Assembly: GCF_003058265.1 (NCBI RefSeq)
Contig: NZ_QBUK01000006.1
Coordinates: 124,001 to 188,000, forward strand
DNA from: Flagellimonas amoyensis
GTDB taxonomy: Bacteria > Bacteroidota > Bacteroidia > Flavobacteriales > Flavobacteriaceae
Reading direction: 5' to 3'
Length of the DNA stretch: 64,000 nucleotides
The stretch's first letter is position 1, and each line of letters starts with the position of its first letter. Below the pieces are notes generated by a model. The model saw only the letters and a list, made by a program, of their open reading frames with translations, was not told where the DNA came from and did not search any database. Below are positions 52,667-61,231 of this stretch, piece by piece. The translations under genes and the position numbers were made by a program.

Positions 52667-53455
52667 ATGCAAACAGAAAAGGTAATAGCCCATATTGTGG
52701 ATTGGTTGAAAGCATATGCCACCAATGCCAAATGCAAAGGTTTTGTAATCGGGGTATCGGGAGGAATCGATTCCGCCGTCACTTCGACACTCTGTGCCAA
52801 GACCGGGCTGGACCTCTTGTGTTTGGAGATGCCGATACATCAAGCTGAAAGCCAGGTTACCCGTGCCGACCGCCACATTGATTGGCTGATGGAAAATTTC
52901 CCCAATGTGTCCCGACAGCCTGTGGACCTCACCCCTGTGTTCGACAGTCTTGTGGCCGCTTTTCCCAAAGTGCAGAACGAAGAGGAACGGTTTATGTCCC
53001 TTGCCAATACCAGGGCCCGATTACGGATGACCACACTCTATTATTTTGCCGCACTCCAAGGCTACCTCGTGGCAGGCACTGGAAACAAAGTGGAAGACTT
53101 TGGCGTCGGTTTCTACACCAAATACGGGGATGGCGGTGTGGACCTTAGCCCCATTGCGGACTTGGTAAAGACTGAAGTGTATGAACTCGGGAGGGTGTTG
53201 GGCGTCAACCAGGATATTATGGAAGCAGCACCTACTGATGGCCTTTGGGGCGACAGTAGAACGGATGAAGACCAAATAGGGGCATCTTACCCAGAATTGG
53301 AATGGGCAATGAAAATGGATGAGGCCGGAAAAACGATTGAAGATTTCTCTGACAGGGAGAAGGAAGTATTCACCATCTACAAAAGGTACAATACTGCAAA
53401 CAAACATAAGATGGTTCCTATCCCTATTTGTGAGGTTCCAGTGGGCCTCAAATGA
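52667..53455 (+). CDS. nadE: NH3-dependent NAD+ synthetase
   Basis: NadE makes NAD+ from deamido-NAD+ with ammonia and ATP. The 262-residue protein is the short, glutaminase-free form. The ATP pyrophosphatase loop VIGVSGGIDSAVTSTLCAK lies near residues 28-46, and GTGNKVEDFGVGFYTKYGDG and PTDGLWGDSRTDEDQIG are further active-site segments. The length is normal. It is divergent from gldB, an arrangement common in flavobacteria. A symmetric hairpin follows at 53491. Confidence 0.96.
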   Translation: MQTEKVIAHIVDWLKAYATNAKCKGFVIGVSGGIDSAVTSTLCAKTGLDLLCLEMPIHQAESQVTRADRHIDWLMENFPNVSRQPVDLTPVFDSLVAAFPKVQNEEERFMSLANTRARLRMTTLYYFAALQGYLVAGTGNKVEDFGVGFYTKYGDGGVDLSPIADLVKTEVYELGRVLGVNQDIMEAAPTDGLWGDSRTDEDQIGASYPELEWAMKMDEAGKTIEDFSDREKEVFTIYKRYNTANKHKMVPIPICEVPVGLK

Positions 53456-53490
53456 CCATTTGACCCAAAAATCCCAGTTTAAGACGAAAA

Positions 53491-53513
53491 AAACCATAGA
53501 AAAACTATGGTTT
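53491..53513. terminator. nadE terminator, symmetric hairpin
   Basis: AAACCATAG-AAAAA-CTATGGTTT forms a 9-bp stem, extended by A:T pairs, with A-rich and T-rich flanks. It may act in both directions. Confidence 0.55.
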
Positions 53514-53616
53514 TAAGAAAAAAAATACAATTTTACGTCGTCAAATTGTTATCTTGCCCGCTATACCGTGCAGGTAATCAGACACTAACTAAACGATAAA
53601 TTAAACTCAAAACCGA

Positions 53617-54246
53617 ATGATAAAGGTATTGATCGCTGACAACCATCCTGTAGTAAGGCTTGGTATTCGACAGGTGCTTGAATCTAGCTCAGATATTGAA
53701 ATCATTGCAGACGTCTCCACTACAACAGAACTTTTTGAAACATTGGCCAAAATGACCCCGGACGTGGTCGTTTTGGAAATGGACATCCCTGAAATCAATG
53801 GGATTGCCACCCTCAGGAAGATGAAACTGGAATTCCCTGACATCAAAACCTTGATGTACAGCGGCCAGTCGGAAGATGTGTATGCCTTGAGCACCATCCG
53901 TGCTGGAGCCTATGGCTACCTGTCCAAAACTGCCGATTTGGATTACATCATCTCTGCAGTACGAAAAGTGAGTGACGGCAACATGTTCATCACCAATGAA
54001 CTGGCACAACGTCTGGCCTTTGATGAAGGCACCCAAAAACCAAGAAGGTTCTTCAGAAAACTGTCCTCAAGGGAAGTTGAGGTACTGAAACTTCTGGCCA
54101 GTGGAAAAAGGAACAAGGAAGTCGCCGAAGGACTCAATTTGAACGAAAAAACAGTAAGTACCTACAAGGCCCGTTTGATGAAAAAATTGAATGTGGACAA
54201 CTTGGTAGATCTGTTGCAACAGGCCAAGGCCCTGGAACTCTATTAA
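53617..54246 (+). CDS. NarL/FixJ-type response regulator with Glu at the phospho-site
   Basis: The 209-residue protein has a receiver domain (1-120), a linker and a LuxR-type helix-turn-helix (about 150-205: SSREVEVLKLLASGKRNKEV and NEKTVSTYKARLMKKLNVDN). In the receiver the usual phosphorylated Asp is replaced: VVVLEMDIPEING has Glu54 where VVLLDxxMP is normal. The acidic pair is D8-N9 instead of two acids, while Ser82 and Lys104 are kept. It thus may be constitutively active (Glu mimics phospho-Asp) or controlled some other way. No histidine kinase is adjacent. The DNA target is unknown. Confidence 0.9.
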   Translation: MIKVLIADNHPVVRLGIRQVLESSSDIEIIADVSTTTELFETLAKMTPDVVVLEMDIPEINGIATLRKMKLEFPDIKTLMYSGQSEDVYALSTIRAGAYGYLSKTADLDYIISAVRKVSDGNMFITNELAQRLAFDEGTQKPRRFFRKLSSREVEVLKLLASGKRNKEVAEGLNLNEKTVSTYKARLMKKLNVDNLVDLLQQAKALELY

Positions 54247-54275
54247 AAATACCCAACCAAACCAACTAAAGTAGG

Positions 54276-54308
54276 TCCCGGACAGTTTCACTTTCCGGGA
54301 TTTTTTTA
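54276..54308 (+). terminator. Terminator after the response regulator
   Basis: TCCCGGA-CAGTTTCACTT-TCCGGGA is followed by seven T. It lies between the convergent response regulator and dnaG. Confidence 0.8.
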
Positions 54309-54313
54309 TCCCA

Positions 54314-56287
54314 TCACGATAGGACCCGGTTCAGTTTAGCATTCAACAACTTATTCAACTGCAAGTAGTTGACTATTTCTTCCAAAATTTCGGTATGGTC
54401 CCCGTTGCTCTCCTGCGTCTTTTCCTGTAGTTTCTGGATGCGGTTCTTGATCAGATTGCACCTCAGGGTAAGAATGGTTTCCCCTACCAACTGGGCCACG
54501 CCCAACTTTTTCTCCTTCGGGTAGATTTCACGGCGTTCCCAATCGTGCAGGACATATTGCTCTTCCTCCATTAAAATGGACGACACCTCCGGCACCACAT
54601 CTTGGTCCAGTTCGGCCAAAAAAGTGTTCAATGAGAATTCCTCGTTCTCGTTCAGACTTTCTATCAATTTATAATAGATGTTCTTAAACTGTCCATTGGT
54701 GAGTTCGATTTCATCCTCCTGAAGGTCCAAAAATACCTTTTCATACACCTTGGCTTCCACAATTTCAGGCTCCAAGACCAATTCCCCTGACTCATTTTCC
54801 TTGAGCACGAGGTCCTCAAACTCTTGTTTTTGGTTTCCGTACAGCAACAGCACCTCAATGATCTTGCGCTCCAGCTCATATTGCACATCCACCTTCTCCA
54901 CCACAGGGTCGCTTTTAACGACCTCAAAGGCTTTCTGTTCCTCCTTGATCTTCTTGGAGGCATCCGCCATACCCTTTTTATCGATCTGTGCCAAAGTGTT
55001 GTACAGCACTTCCTCCGAAATCTGCATGATCTTGGCACATTCCTGAATGTAGATCTCCTTTTGTATGCGATCGGGTATCTTGCTGATACTGTTCACGATA
55101 TCCCTTACCGTATCCGCTCGCTTGATGGGGTCATTGGCCGCCTCCTTGGCCAGCAAAGATGTCTTGAACTGAATAAAATCCTTCGCATTTTCCTCCAAAT
55201 AGAGCACCAGGTCCTCATACGTATTGTTCTTGGCAAAACTATCGGGATCCTCGCCTTCGGGGAAGGTGCACACCTTTACGTTCATGCCCTGCTCCAAGAT
55301 CAGGTCAATCCCACGGAGCGAGGCACGCAATCCGGCCGCATCCCCATCAAAAAGCACTGTGATGTTCTTGGTGAGCCTGTTGATCAACCGTATCTGTTCC
55401 GGGCTAAGGGCCGTACCACTGGAAGAGACCACGTTTTCGACGCCCTTCTGGTACATTTGGATGACGTCCGTGTAACCCTCCACCAAATAGCAGTTGTCCT
55501 CTTTGGCAATGGCCTGCTTGGCATAGTAGATGCCATAAAGCACCTTGCTCTTATGGTAGATATCACTTTCGGGCGAATTAAGGTACTTGGCCGCTTTTTT
55601 GTCATTGCCCAGGATCCTTCCGCCAAAACCCAACACCCTTCCGCTCATGGAATGGATAGGGAACATGACCCTTCCCTTGAAACGATCGAACCGTTTGACC
55701 TCCCCGCCTGTTTGTTCCTTCACAATGGTGAGCCCCGTCTTTTCCAAAAACTCCAATTGGTAGCCTTGTTCCAAAGCGTTTTGCGTGTAGGCTTCCCACT
55801 CGTCCAAGCTATATCCAAGCCCGAACTTTTTGATGGTCCCATCGGTAAAACCGCGCTCTTTGAAATACGTAAGCCCAATGGCCTTACCCGGTCCCGTCTC
55901 CCAGAGGGTCTGTGCAAAGTATTTTTGTGCATGTTCGGAGACCAGGTACATGCTTTCCCGCTCGTTGGCCTGCTCCTTTTCCTCACTGGTCTGCTCGGTC
56001 TCCTCTATGTCGATGTTATACTTTTTCGCCAAATATTTGATGGCTTCAGGATAGGTGAAATGTTCGTGTTCCATCAAAAAGGCCACCACATTTCCCCCTT
56101 TCCCGCTACTGAAATCCTTCCAAATCTGCTTGACAGGGGACACCATGAAACTTGGGGTGCGCTCGTCCGTAAAAGGACTGAGTCCCTTAAAATTGGAACC
56201 CGATTTCTTCAACTGCACAAAATCCCCGATCACCTCTTCCAATCGGGCGGTCTCATATACTTGGTCTATGGTGGTTTTTGAAATCAA
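54314..56287 (-). CDS. dnaG: DNA primase DnaG, without zinc ligands
   Basis: DnaG makes RNA primers for replication with the DnaB helicase. The 657-residue protein has the N-terminal CHC2-type domain, the RNA polymerase (TOPRIM) core (YLVEGYTDVIQMYQKGVENV, ITVLFDGDAAGLRASLRGID) and a C-terminal helicase-binding region. The zinc-finger positions are all changed: Ser37, Thr40, Asp58 and Ser61 stand where Cys, His, Cys, Cys are usual. Spacing is kept (FKGLSPFTDERTPSFMVS, WKDFSSGKGG). A TTG start at 56287 (reading MISKTTIDQV...) fits family N-termini; the frame is open to 56329 with other TTG codons. Confidence 0.93.
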   Translation of the reverse strand: MISKTTIDQVYETARLEEVIGDFVQLKKSGSNFKGLSPFTDERTPSFMVSPVKQIWKDFSSGKGGNVVAFLMEHEHFTYPEAIKYLAKKYNIDIEETEQTSEEKEQANERESMYLVSEHAQKYFAQTLWETGPGKAIGLTYFKERGFTDGTIKKFGLGYSLDEWEAYTQNALEQGYQLEFLEKTGLTIVKEQTGGEVKRFDRFKGRVMFPIHSMSGRVLGFGGRILGNDKKAAKYLNSPESDIYHKSKVLYGIYYAKQAIAKEDNCYLVEGYTDVIQMYQKGVENVVSSSGTALSPEQIRLINRLTKNITVLFDGDAAGLRASLRGIDLILEQGMNVKVCTFPEGEDPDSFAKNNTYEDLVLYLEENAKDFIQFKTSLLAKEAANDPIKRADTVRDIVNSISKIPDRIQKEIYIQECAKIMQISEEVLYNTLAQIDKKGMADASKKIKEEQKAFEVVKSDPVVEKVDVQYELERKIIEVLLLYGNQKQEFEDLVLKENESGELVLEPEIVEAKVYEKVFLDLQEDEIELTNGQFKNIYYKLIESLNENEEFSLNTFLAELDQDVVPEVSSILMEEEQYVLHDWERREIYPKEKKLGVAQLVGETILTLRCNLIKNRIQKLQEKTQESNGDHTEILEEIVNYLQLNKLLNAKLNRVLS

Positions 56288-56430
56288 GGGCAATGCGTTG
56301 AAATGGCTGTTAAAGGTAAATAAAAACAAAGATTTGGTGAATCTGGTACCAACATTCCCCTTCTAGATTTCTTATCTTAGAAGTCCAATACTTGTTATCC
56401 ACTTGGGATATTAAAAAATACAGGGGAAAT

Positions 56431-58269
56431 ATGACACATAAAAGATTACAGAAGTTAGCCTTTTTGACCATTTGTTCATTAGGAATAGCCTTCAATGCAC
56501 ATTCCCAAATGGCCGAGAAAGCCGCACCGATCTATGAAAATGGTGAGGCCCAAGTGGTCGAAGCTTTTTCCGACCCCAGCAAATGGATTCGCCACGATCT
56601 TTGGGTGGAAACCGAGTTTGATTCCGACGGGGATGGAAAACCCGATCGGATGCATGTGGATGTCACCCGTCCGGAGCAGACCGAGACCGAAGGCCTAAAA
56701 CTTCCTGTTGTCTATGAATCCAGCCCCTACTATGCCGGTACCGCCGGATTGGCCGATGGAATGCTGTGGGACGTGAGGCACGAACTCGGTGAAGCCGGAA
56801 AACCCCGGAACCACCCCGAAGTGACCCGGATAGGGGAACGCCCCATCATTTCCAATTCCCAAATACATACATGGGTACCCCGCGGATATGTGGTGGTACA
56901 TTCCTCTTCGCCTGGCACAGGGCTTTCGGATGGATCGCCTACTGTTGGGGGTGACAATGAGTCCCTGGCTCCCAAGGCCGTAATCGACTGGTTGTGCGGC
57001 AGGGCAAAAGGATATACGGAGCGAAACGGCAACACCGAGGTAAAGGCCTATTGGTCTACTGGCAAAGTGGGCATGACCGGTACTTCGTACAATGGCACCC
57101 TGCCCTTGGCCGCGGCCACAACGGGTGTGGAAGGTTTGGAAGCCATCATCCCCATTGCTCCGAACACTTCCTACTATCATTATTATCGCTCCAATGGACT
57201 GATACGCTCGCCGGGAGGGTATTTGGGAGAGGACATTGACGTACTCTATGATTTTATCCACAGTGGTGACGAATCCAAAAGAGCTAGGAACAACAAGGTG
57301 GTCCGCGACACGGAGATGAAAAACGGACAGGACCGCATCACCGGGGATTATAACAATTTTTGGGCCGGACGCGACTACCTCAACGATATGGGGCCCATGA
57401 AAGCAGCCCTTTTGATGTCGCATGGGTTCAACGACTGGAACGTAATGCCCGAACACAGCTACCGCATTTATGACAAGGCCCGGGAGAAAGGATTGCCGGT
57501 CCAGATCTATTACCATCAAAATGGACACGGTGGCCCGCCTCCCATTTCCATGATGAACCGCTGGTTCACCAAATACCTGCACGGCATTGAAAATGGGGTG
57601 GAAAACGACCCGAAAGCCTGGATTGTTCGGGAAGATGACAAAATGGATAACCCGACTTCCTATGAGGACTATCCCAATCCGAAAGCATCGGACGTCACCT
57701 TATTTTTGACCAAGGGGGCTCCGGAAAAAGGACAACTCTCTACGACCAAACCACAAAAACAGGGAACGGAAACTTTGGTGGACAATTATTCCTTTTCGGG
57801 GTCCAGTTTGGCGCAGGCAGAGATAACCAACCATAGGTTGATCTATGTAACCCCTCCCCTTTCCGAGGATGTGCACATTTCGGGTGTTTCCAAAATCAAG
57901 ATAAAATTGGCCAGTAGCAAACCCGCTGCCAATCTATCCGTTTGGTTGGTTTCCCTGCCCTGGACCGAACGTCGCAATACCAAGATCACGGACAACATCA
58001 TTACCCGGGGATGGGCAGACCCCCAAAACCACAAATCCCTTACCGAAAGTGAGCCTTTGGTACCGAACAAGTTCTATGAAATGGAGTTTGGACTGATGCC
58101 GGATGACCAGATCATCCCCAAGGGGCAGCAAATCGGGTTGATGATCTTCTCCAGTGACAAGGAATTCACCCTATGGCCCGAACCGGGCACGGAACTGACC
58201 GTGGACTTGGATGGAACACAGCTTGTTCTCCCGGTGGTGGGAGGAAAAATCCCTGTCACAAATCCCTAG
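56431..58269 (+). CDS. Secreted X-Pro dipeptidyl-peptidase (S15 family)
   Basis: The 612-residue protein has a signal peptide (MTHKRLQKLAFLTICSLGIA...HSQ) and the CocE/X-Pro dipeptidyl-peptidase fold. The triad is visible: Ser219 in GMTGTSYNG, Asp335 in SHGFNDWN and His366 in NGHGGPP. The C-terminal jelly-roll domain (about 400-612) is typical of S15 enzymes. Proline-rich peptides are likely substrates; it should be periplasmic or secreted. A TTG start at 56392 is rejected because the ATG at 56431 gives the signal peptide. It is transcribed divergently from dnaG. Confidence 0.88.
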   Translation: MTHKRLQKLAFLTICSLGIAFNAHSQMAEKAAPIYENGEAQVVEAFSDPSKWIRHDLWVETEFDSDGDGKPDRMHVDVTRPEQTETEGLKLPVVYESSPYYAGTAGLADGMLWDVRHELGEAGKPRNHPEVTRIGERPIISNSQIHTWVPRGYVVVHSSSPGTGLSDGSPTVGGDNESLAPKAVIDWLCGRAKGYTERNGNTEVKAYWSTGKVGMTGTSYNGTLPLAAATTGVEGLEAIIPIAPNTSYYHYYRSNGLIRSPGGYLGEDIDVLYDFIHSGDESKRARNNKVVRDTEMKNGQDRITGDYNNFWAGRDYLNDMGPMKAALLMSHGFNDWNVMPEHSYRIYDKAREKGLPVQIYYHQNGHGGPPPISMMNRWFTKYLHGIENGVENDPKAWIVREDDKMDNPTSYEDYPNPKASDVTLFLTKGAPEKGQLSTTKPQKQGTETLVDNYSFSGSSLAQAEITNHRLIYVTPPLSEDVHISGVSKIKIKLASSKPAANLSVWLVSLPWTERRNTKITDNIITRGWADPQNHKSLTESEPLVPNKFYEMEFGLMPDDQIIPKGQQIGLMIFSSDKEFTLWPEPGTELTVDLDGTQLVLPVVGGKIPVTNP

Positions 58270-58327
58270 ACCCGAAGGGAAATCGATTTTGAATCTTATA
58301 AAGTAGAACTAAATTAATTGAACAACA

Positions 58328-58636
58328 ATGGACAAACACAATTTTGACACGCTTTCCGAAGCCATAAACACCTTGACCCAAGAAGGATATGAAGAAAATT
58401 TTGAAGCCGGGGACAACTGCATCAAAGCGCTATATTCCAAAAAGGAGTATCAACCCAGTGAATTAAAGATCATGGCCTCATACCGTTTTGAAGGGATGAC
58501 CAACCCCGAAGACCAAGCCACCGTTTTCACCATTGAGGCCAAGGATGGCACCAAGGGCACCCTAGTGATGTCCTACAGTGCGGAGCACAACCAAAATGAG
58601 GAGCTCATCAAAAAAATCCCAATGGCGAGGAACTAG
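58328..58636 (+). CDS. Small conserved-looking protein of unknown function
   Basis: The 102-residue soluble protein (MDKHNFDTLSEAINTLTQEG...KKIPMARN) has an alpha-beta pattern: a helix near 6-20, then strands AGDNCIKALYSKKEYQPSEL and AKDGTKGTLVMSYSAEHNQN. No motif or family is recognised. It follows the peptidase gene after 58 bases and overlaps nothing; the downstream gene is on the other strand, 2 bases from its stop. Confidence 0.65.
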   Translation: MDKHNFDTLSEAINTLTQEGYEENFEAGDNCIKALYSKKEYQPSELKIMASYRFEGMTNPEDQATVFTIEAKDGTKGTLVMSYSAEHNQNEELIKKIPMARN

Positions 58637-58638
58637 AT

Positions 58639-59229
58639 CTATCCAAAAAACTGGCCCAAGGCAGAAGGTTGATAAAGCAACCAACCCGTTAAGCTGAACC
58701 GACTTTTGTGTGCTTTGAGCACTGCATGGGGCACTTCGGCACTTTTGAACATCACACATCTCGCCGCCAAAGGGTCCACCAAAAAACTGGAACCGTCCTT
58801 TTCAAAGATTTCCAGTTCCCCACCGTCCCCTCTTTGCCAACCTTCATTGAGGTAAATCACCACGGAGATCATCCGGTTGTTCCTACGCTCAAATTGATCC
58901 AAATGTTTATCGTAATGTCCGCCCGAAGGGTAATGTGCCAAATGGAACTCATATCCGGAAAGACTCAGGTAGCAATATCGATTGAACATCTGCATGGTTT
59001 CATCCACCAATCCCCAATAAGTCTTCAGGTGACCGTCCCTTTCCCGATCTAGCCAATAGGTGAAATCGCCCCTGATCTTGCTGTTGATCTGCTTTTCGGT
59101 GTCGGCACCTATCCCCGCCTCATTAAACTTGGGCAGCATGTCCAGAAAAAAAGACCTGATCTCGGCATAGAGTTCATCCCGAAGAAAATGGTCAATGATC
59201 ACGTAATCTTTACTGGAGAGGTCATCCAT
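58639..59229 (-). CDS. 2OG-Fe(II) oxygenase (prolyl 4-hydroxylase type)
   Basis: The 196-residue product from ATG 59229 has a double-stranded beta-helix with the iron motif HYDKHLDQF (His-x-Asp), and further on VPHAVLKAHKSRFSLTGW with the distal His and the Arg that binds 2-oxoglutarate. Such enzymes hydroxylate proline or other residues or small molecules. The frame is open upstream to a TTG at 59307, and the earlier start cannot be ruled out. It converges on the 102-residue gene (2 bases). Confidence 0.86.
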   Translation of the reverse strand: MDDLSSKDYVIIDHFLRDELYAEIRSFFLDMLPKFNEAGIGADTEKQINSKIRGDFTYWLDRERDGHLKTYWGLVDETMQMFNRYCYLSLSGYEFHLAHYPSGGHYDKHLDQFERRNNRMISVVIYLNEGWQRGDGGELEIFEKDGSSFLVDPLAARCVMFKSAEVPHAVLKAHKSRFSLTGWLLYQPSALGQFFG

Positions 59230-59389
59230 CCAAGACAACCAATCTTCCAAACTGTGGTAGGTATCCAATGGTTCAAAATGTGTGCGAATGTAGAGAATAT
59301 TCAACAATGAACCACTGTTTTTCTTATTTTGGACATGCTCAACCTACATCAATATATTATGGCACCAATTTTGTCCCAATCATTTCATT

Positions 59390-59740
59390 ATGAAAAACAT
59401 GCTCCCCATTCTTATCCTCTCCCTCCTTTCCCCTGCCCTTTCGGCACAACGTGTTTTTGAAGTGGATGCGGAATACAAGGCCGATTACTTGGTCTTTGAG
59501 GTGGATAGCGAATACAAAGCCGACCTTCTTGTCCACAAAGTGGACCGGGAATACGAGGCGAAATACAATAAGGGCCTATGGTTTTTTACGGACCGGGATT
59601 ACAAGGCTGATTTTCAGGTGTTCTTCGTAGATCGGGAATATAAGGCCGAACTTATGGTGTTCTTTGTGGATCGGGATTATAAAGCGGGCTGGAGAAACGA
59701 TGCCAAAAGACTGGCACTCGAATTCCCAATTCTGGAATGA
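59390..59740 (+). CDS. Secreted protein with six 13-residue repeats
   Basis: The 116-residue protein has a signal peptide (MKNMLPILILSLLSPALSAQ) followed by six copies of a 13-residue unit from about residues 22 to 102: VF-V-D-E-YKAD with a strict V-F-x-V-D-x-[ED]-Y-K-A pattern. The third unit has three extra residues. Similar short repeats occur in the DUF6150-type proteins. A repetitive beta structure is likely. It overlaps nothing, and a zinc-ribbon gene follows 36 bases downstream on the same strand. Confidence 0.75.
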   Translation: MKNMLPILILSLLSPALSAQRVFEVDAEYKADYLVFEVDSEYKADLLVHKVDREYEAKYNKGLWFFTDRDYKADFQVFFVDREYKAELMVFFVDRDYKAGWRNDAKRLALEFPILE

Positions 59741-59751
59741 CCCCAACGCTG

Positions 59752-59759
59752 TATCTTTG
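59752..59759 (+). promoter_or_regulatory. -7 element before the zinc-ribbon gene
   Basis: TATCTTTG matches TAnnTTTG. The ATG at 59777 is 17 bases downstream. No -33 TTG is evident. Confidence 0.5.
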
Positions 59760-59776
59760 CATACAAATCGAAATGT

Positions 59777-60019
59777 ATGATTCTTTTCTTCGGAAGCAGG
59801 CCTGGAAAAAAAGAGACCAAAACCTTGAAAAATGTCAGCTGTCCGCATTGCCACCAACGGGACACATTGACCGCAGTTTCCCAATCCAATCATGCCCATG
59901 TGTTCTGGATACCGATTTTTACCCTTAACACGATCCGCTATGCGGAATGTTCCCACTGCAAGCGGGTTTACTACAAGGAAGAGTTTACACCTGAAATGGA
60001 ACGGGCCCTATCGTCCTAA
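59777..60019 (+). CDS. Zinc-ribbon protein
   Basis: The 80-residue protein has two CxxC pairs, SCPHCHQRDTL and ECSHCKRVYYKEEF, about 35 residues apart, typical of a zinc ribbon. MILFFGSRPGKKETKTL precedes the ribbon. Similar small zinc-ribbon proteins are widespread in flavobacteria with no assigned role. It has its own promoter at 59752. A terminator-like hairpin on the opposite strand lies just beyond its stop. Confidence 0.8.
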   Translation: MILFFGSRPGKKETKTLKNVSCPHCHQRDTLTAVSQSNHAHVFWIPIFTLNTIRYAECSHCKRVYYKEEFTPEMERALSS

Positions 60020-60020
60020 T

Positions 60021-60053
60021 GAAAAAAGCACAGCCCGGATACCCGAACTGTGC
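60021..60053 (-). terminator. Terminator of the sigma/anti-sigma/barrel operon
   Basis: On the minus strand GCACAG pairs with CTGTGC around a 14-base loop and is followed by six T. Confidence 0.7.
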
Positions 60054-60074
60054 CCACATTCAAAATTGTTTCGG

Positions 60075-61145
60075 TCATATATCGAACCGAAGGCCCAAGG
60101 AAATATTGTTCTGTTTGATGTCCGCATCCGTGAAAATGGGATTCAGATCGTACTTGACGTATAGCAACACCCCATCAAAACCCATATAACCACTCACTCC
60201 ATAGATCAGGTCGCTGGTATTGTAGTCTCTTTTGAGCTTGTCCTTGACATCTTCCCCATCCCTGCTGTACTTCAGTTTTTGACGGGTTCCCAAATTGAAA
60301 CCCCCATATCCTCCCAAACCGACCCTGAACTGATCTCGGATGGAATATCGGATGGTGCGTTCCGTTTTTCGCAATCGCGAAGGCCCAAATTCAAAATGGA
60401 CCGGGAAGACCAAGTTGTCCATTCGCAGTTTGGACTTGTCCAATTCATATTCGAACTCCTCCAAAACGGTCTGATCGCCATTTTTGACAAAAATCTGGTT
60501 GTCCTTTGGTTTCAGACCATTGAACTGGAATGAAAGTCCATAGTTGAACCGCAGCCAGTTCGAATTTTGAAAAACCCGGGTGCGCCACTGCCAGCCCATT
60601 TCAAAAAATCGGCTCCCACCGATTTTATACGGGGATTCGTCCAACGACTGCCCCTCAATCAGGGCATTGTTAAAACCTATGGCCATGACAAAGTCAGAAT
60701 AGGTCCGTCTGTCATATTTGATGTCTTTTTTCCATCCGTTCGAATTGAACCAGATGGCAGGTTTTCCATCGATCATGATACCGATATGCGTCCGGTCGTT
60801 GTCCAAAGTGTCCAGTTCGGACAGGGTAAGCACTTGGCCTTCGTTACGCTCCAAAAGGGAAATCCTATTGTCCACAATGGCAACCCTGTTTTCAATATTG
60901 AGGGCCCTGCGCTTGGCCACTTCTTCCTTCAAAATCTTTGCTTCGGCCTCGGAAATATCGCCCCGCTCCAAACGCCGATTGATGTCCTTGACTTCCACTT
61001 TCAGGGCTTCTTTTTCCTGTTCCACAATACGTTCCCTCTCGATCTTTAGGGCTTTGATTTCCTTTTCATAGTCTTCCTGTCCCAGGATTTGGTGGGAAAC
61101 CAGCAGAAATACCAGTGTCGCTAAATAAAATGTAATTGTTCTCAT
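60075..61145 (-). CDS. Outer-membrane beta-barrel protein with N-terminal coiled coil
   Basis: The 356-residue protein from ATG 61145 has a signal peptide (MRTITFYLATLVFLLVSHQI...GQ) and a highly charged helical segment (about 25-95, KALKIERERIVEQEKEALKV and beyond) that reads as a coiled coil. A beta-barrel-like part with FEMGWQWRTRVF, LRFNYGLSFQFNG and GVSGYMGFDGVLLYVKYDLN ends in a terminal aromatic-x-Ile. It should lie in the outer membrane with a periplasmic coiled coil. It is the third gene after an ECF sigma and an anti-sigma-like gene, so regulation by that sigma is likely. The function is unknown. Confidence 0.72.
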   Translation of the reverse strand: MRTITFYLATLVFLLVSHQILGQEDYEKEIKALKIERERIVEQEKEALKVEVKDINRRLERGDISEAEAKILKEEVAKRRALNIENRVAIVDNRISLLERNEGQVLTLSELDTLDNDRTHIGIMIDGKPAIWFNSNGWKKDIKYDRRTYSDFVMAIGFNNALIEGQSLDESPYKIGGSRFFEMGWQWRTRVFQNSNWLRFNYGLSFQFNGLKPKDNQIFVKNGDQTVLEEFEYELDKSKLRMDNLVFPVHFEFGPSRLRKTERTIRYSIRDQFRVGLGGYGGFNLGTRQKLKYSRDGEDVKDKLKRDYNTSDLIYGVSGYMGFDGVLLYVKYDLNPIFTDADIKQNNISLGLRFDI

Positions 61146-61231
61146 GATTGTTTCTGGATTATAGCCTTCCTTGTCCCTGCCCAAACAGTTTGGGCAGGAA
61201 GAGAAAGGTGTTTTGATTGATGAATAAAATT

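Noticed and set aside
52600..52876. N-terminal extension of gldB
   Set aside because: It would overlap the nadE start and hide the lipoprotein signal that begins at 52600.
54824..56281. 485-residue open frame on the plus strand opposite dnaG
   Set aside because: It lies wholly antisense to dnaG, has no family features, and its composition (His, Leu, Gln-rich) is that of a reverse-strand shadow.
59229..59307. TTG start for the 2OG-Fe(II) oxygenase
   Set aside because: It is possible, but the first ATG (59229) gives a length and N-terminus nearer to the family; the extension was therefore not annotated.
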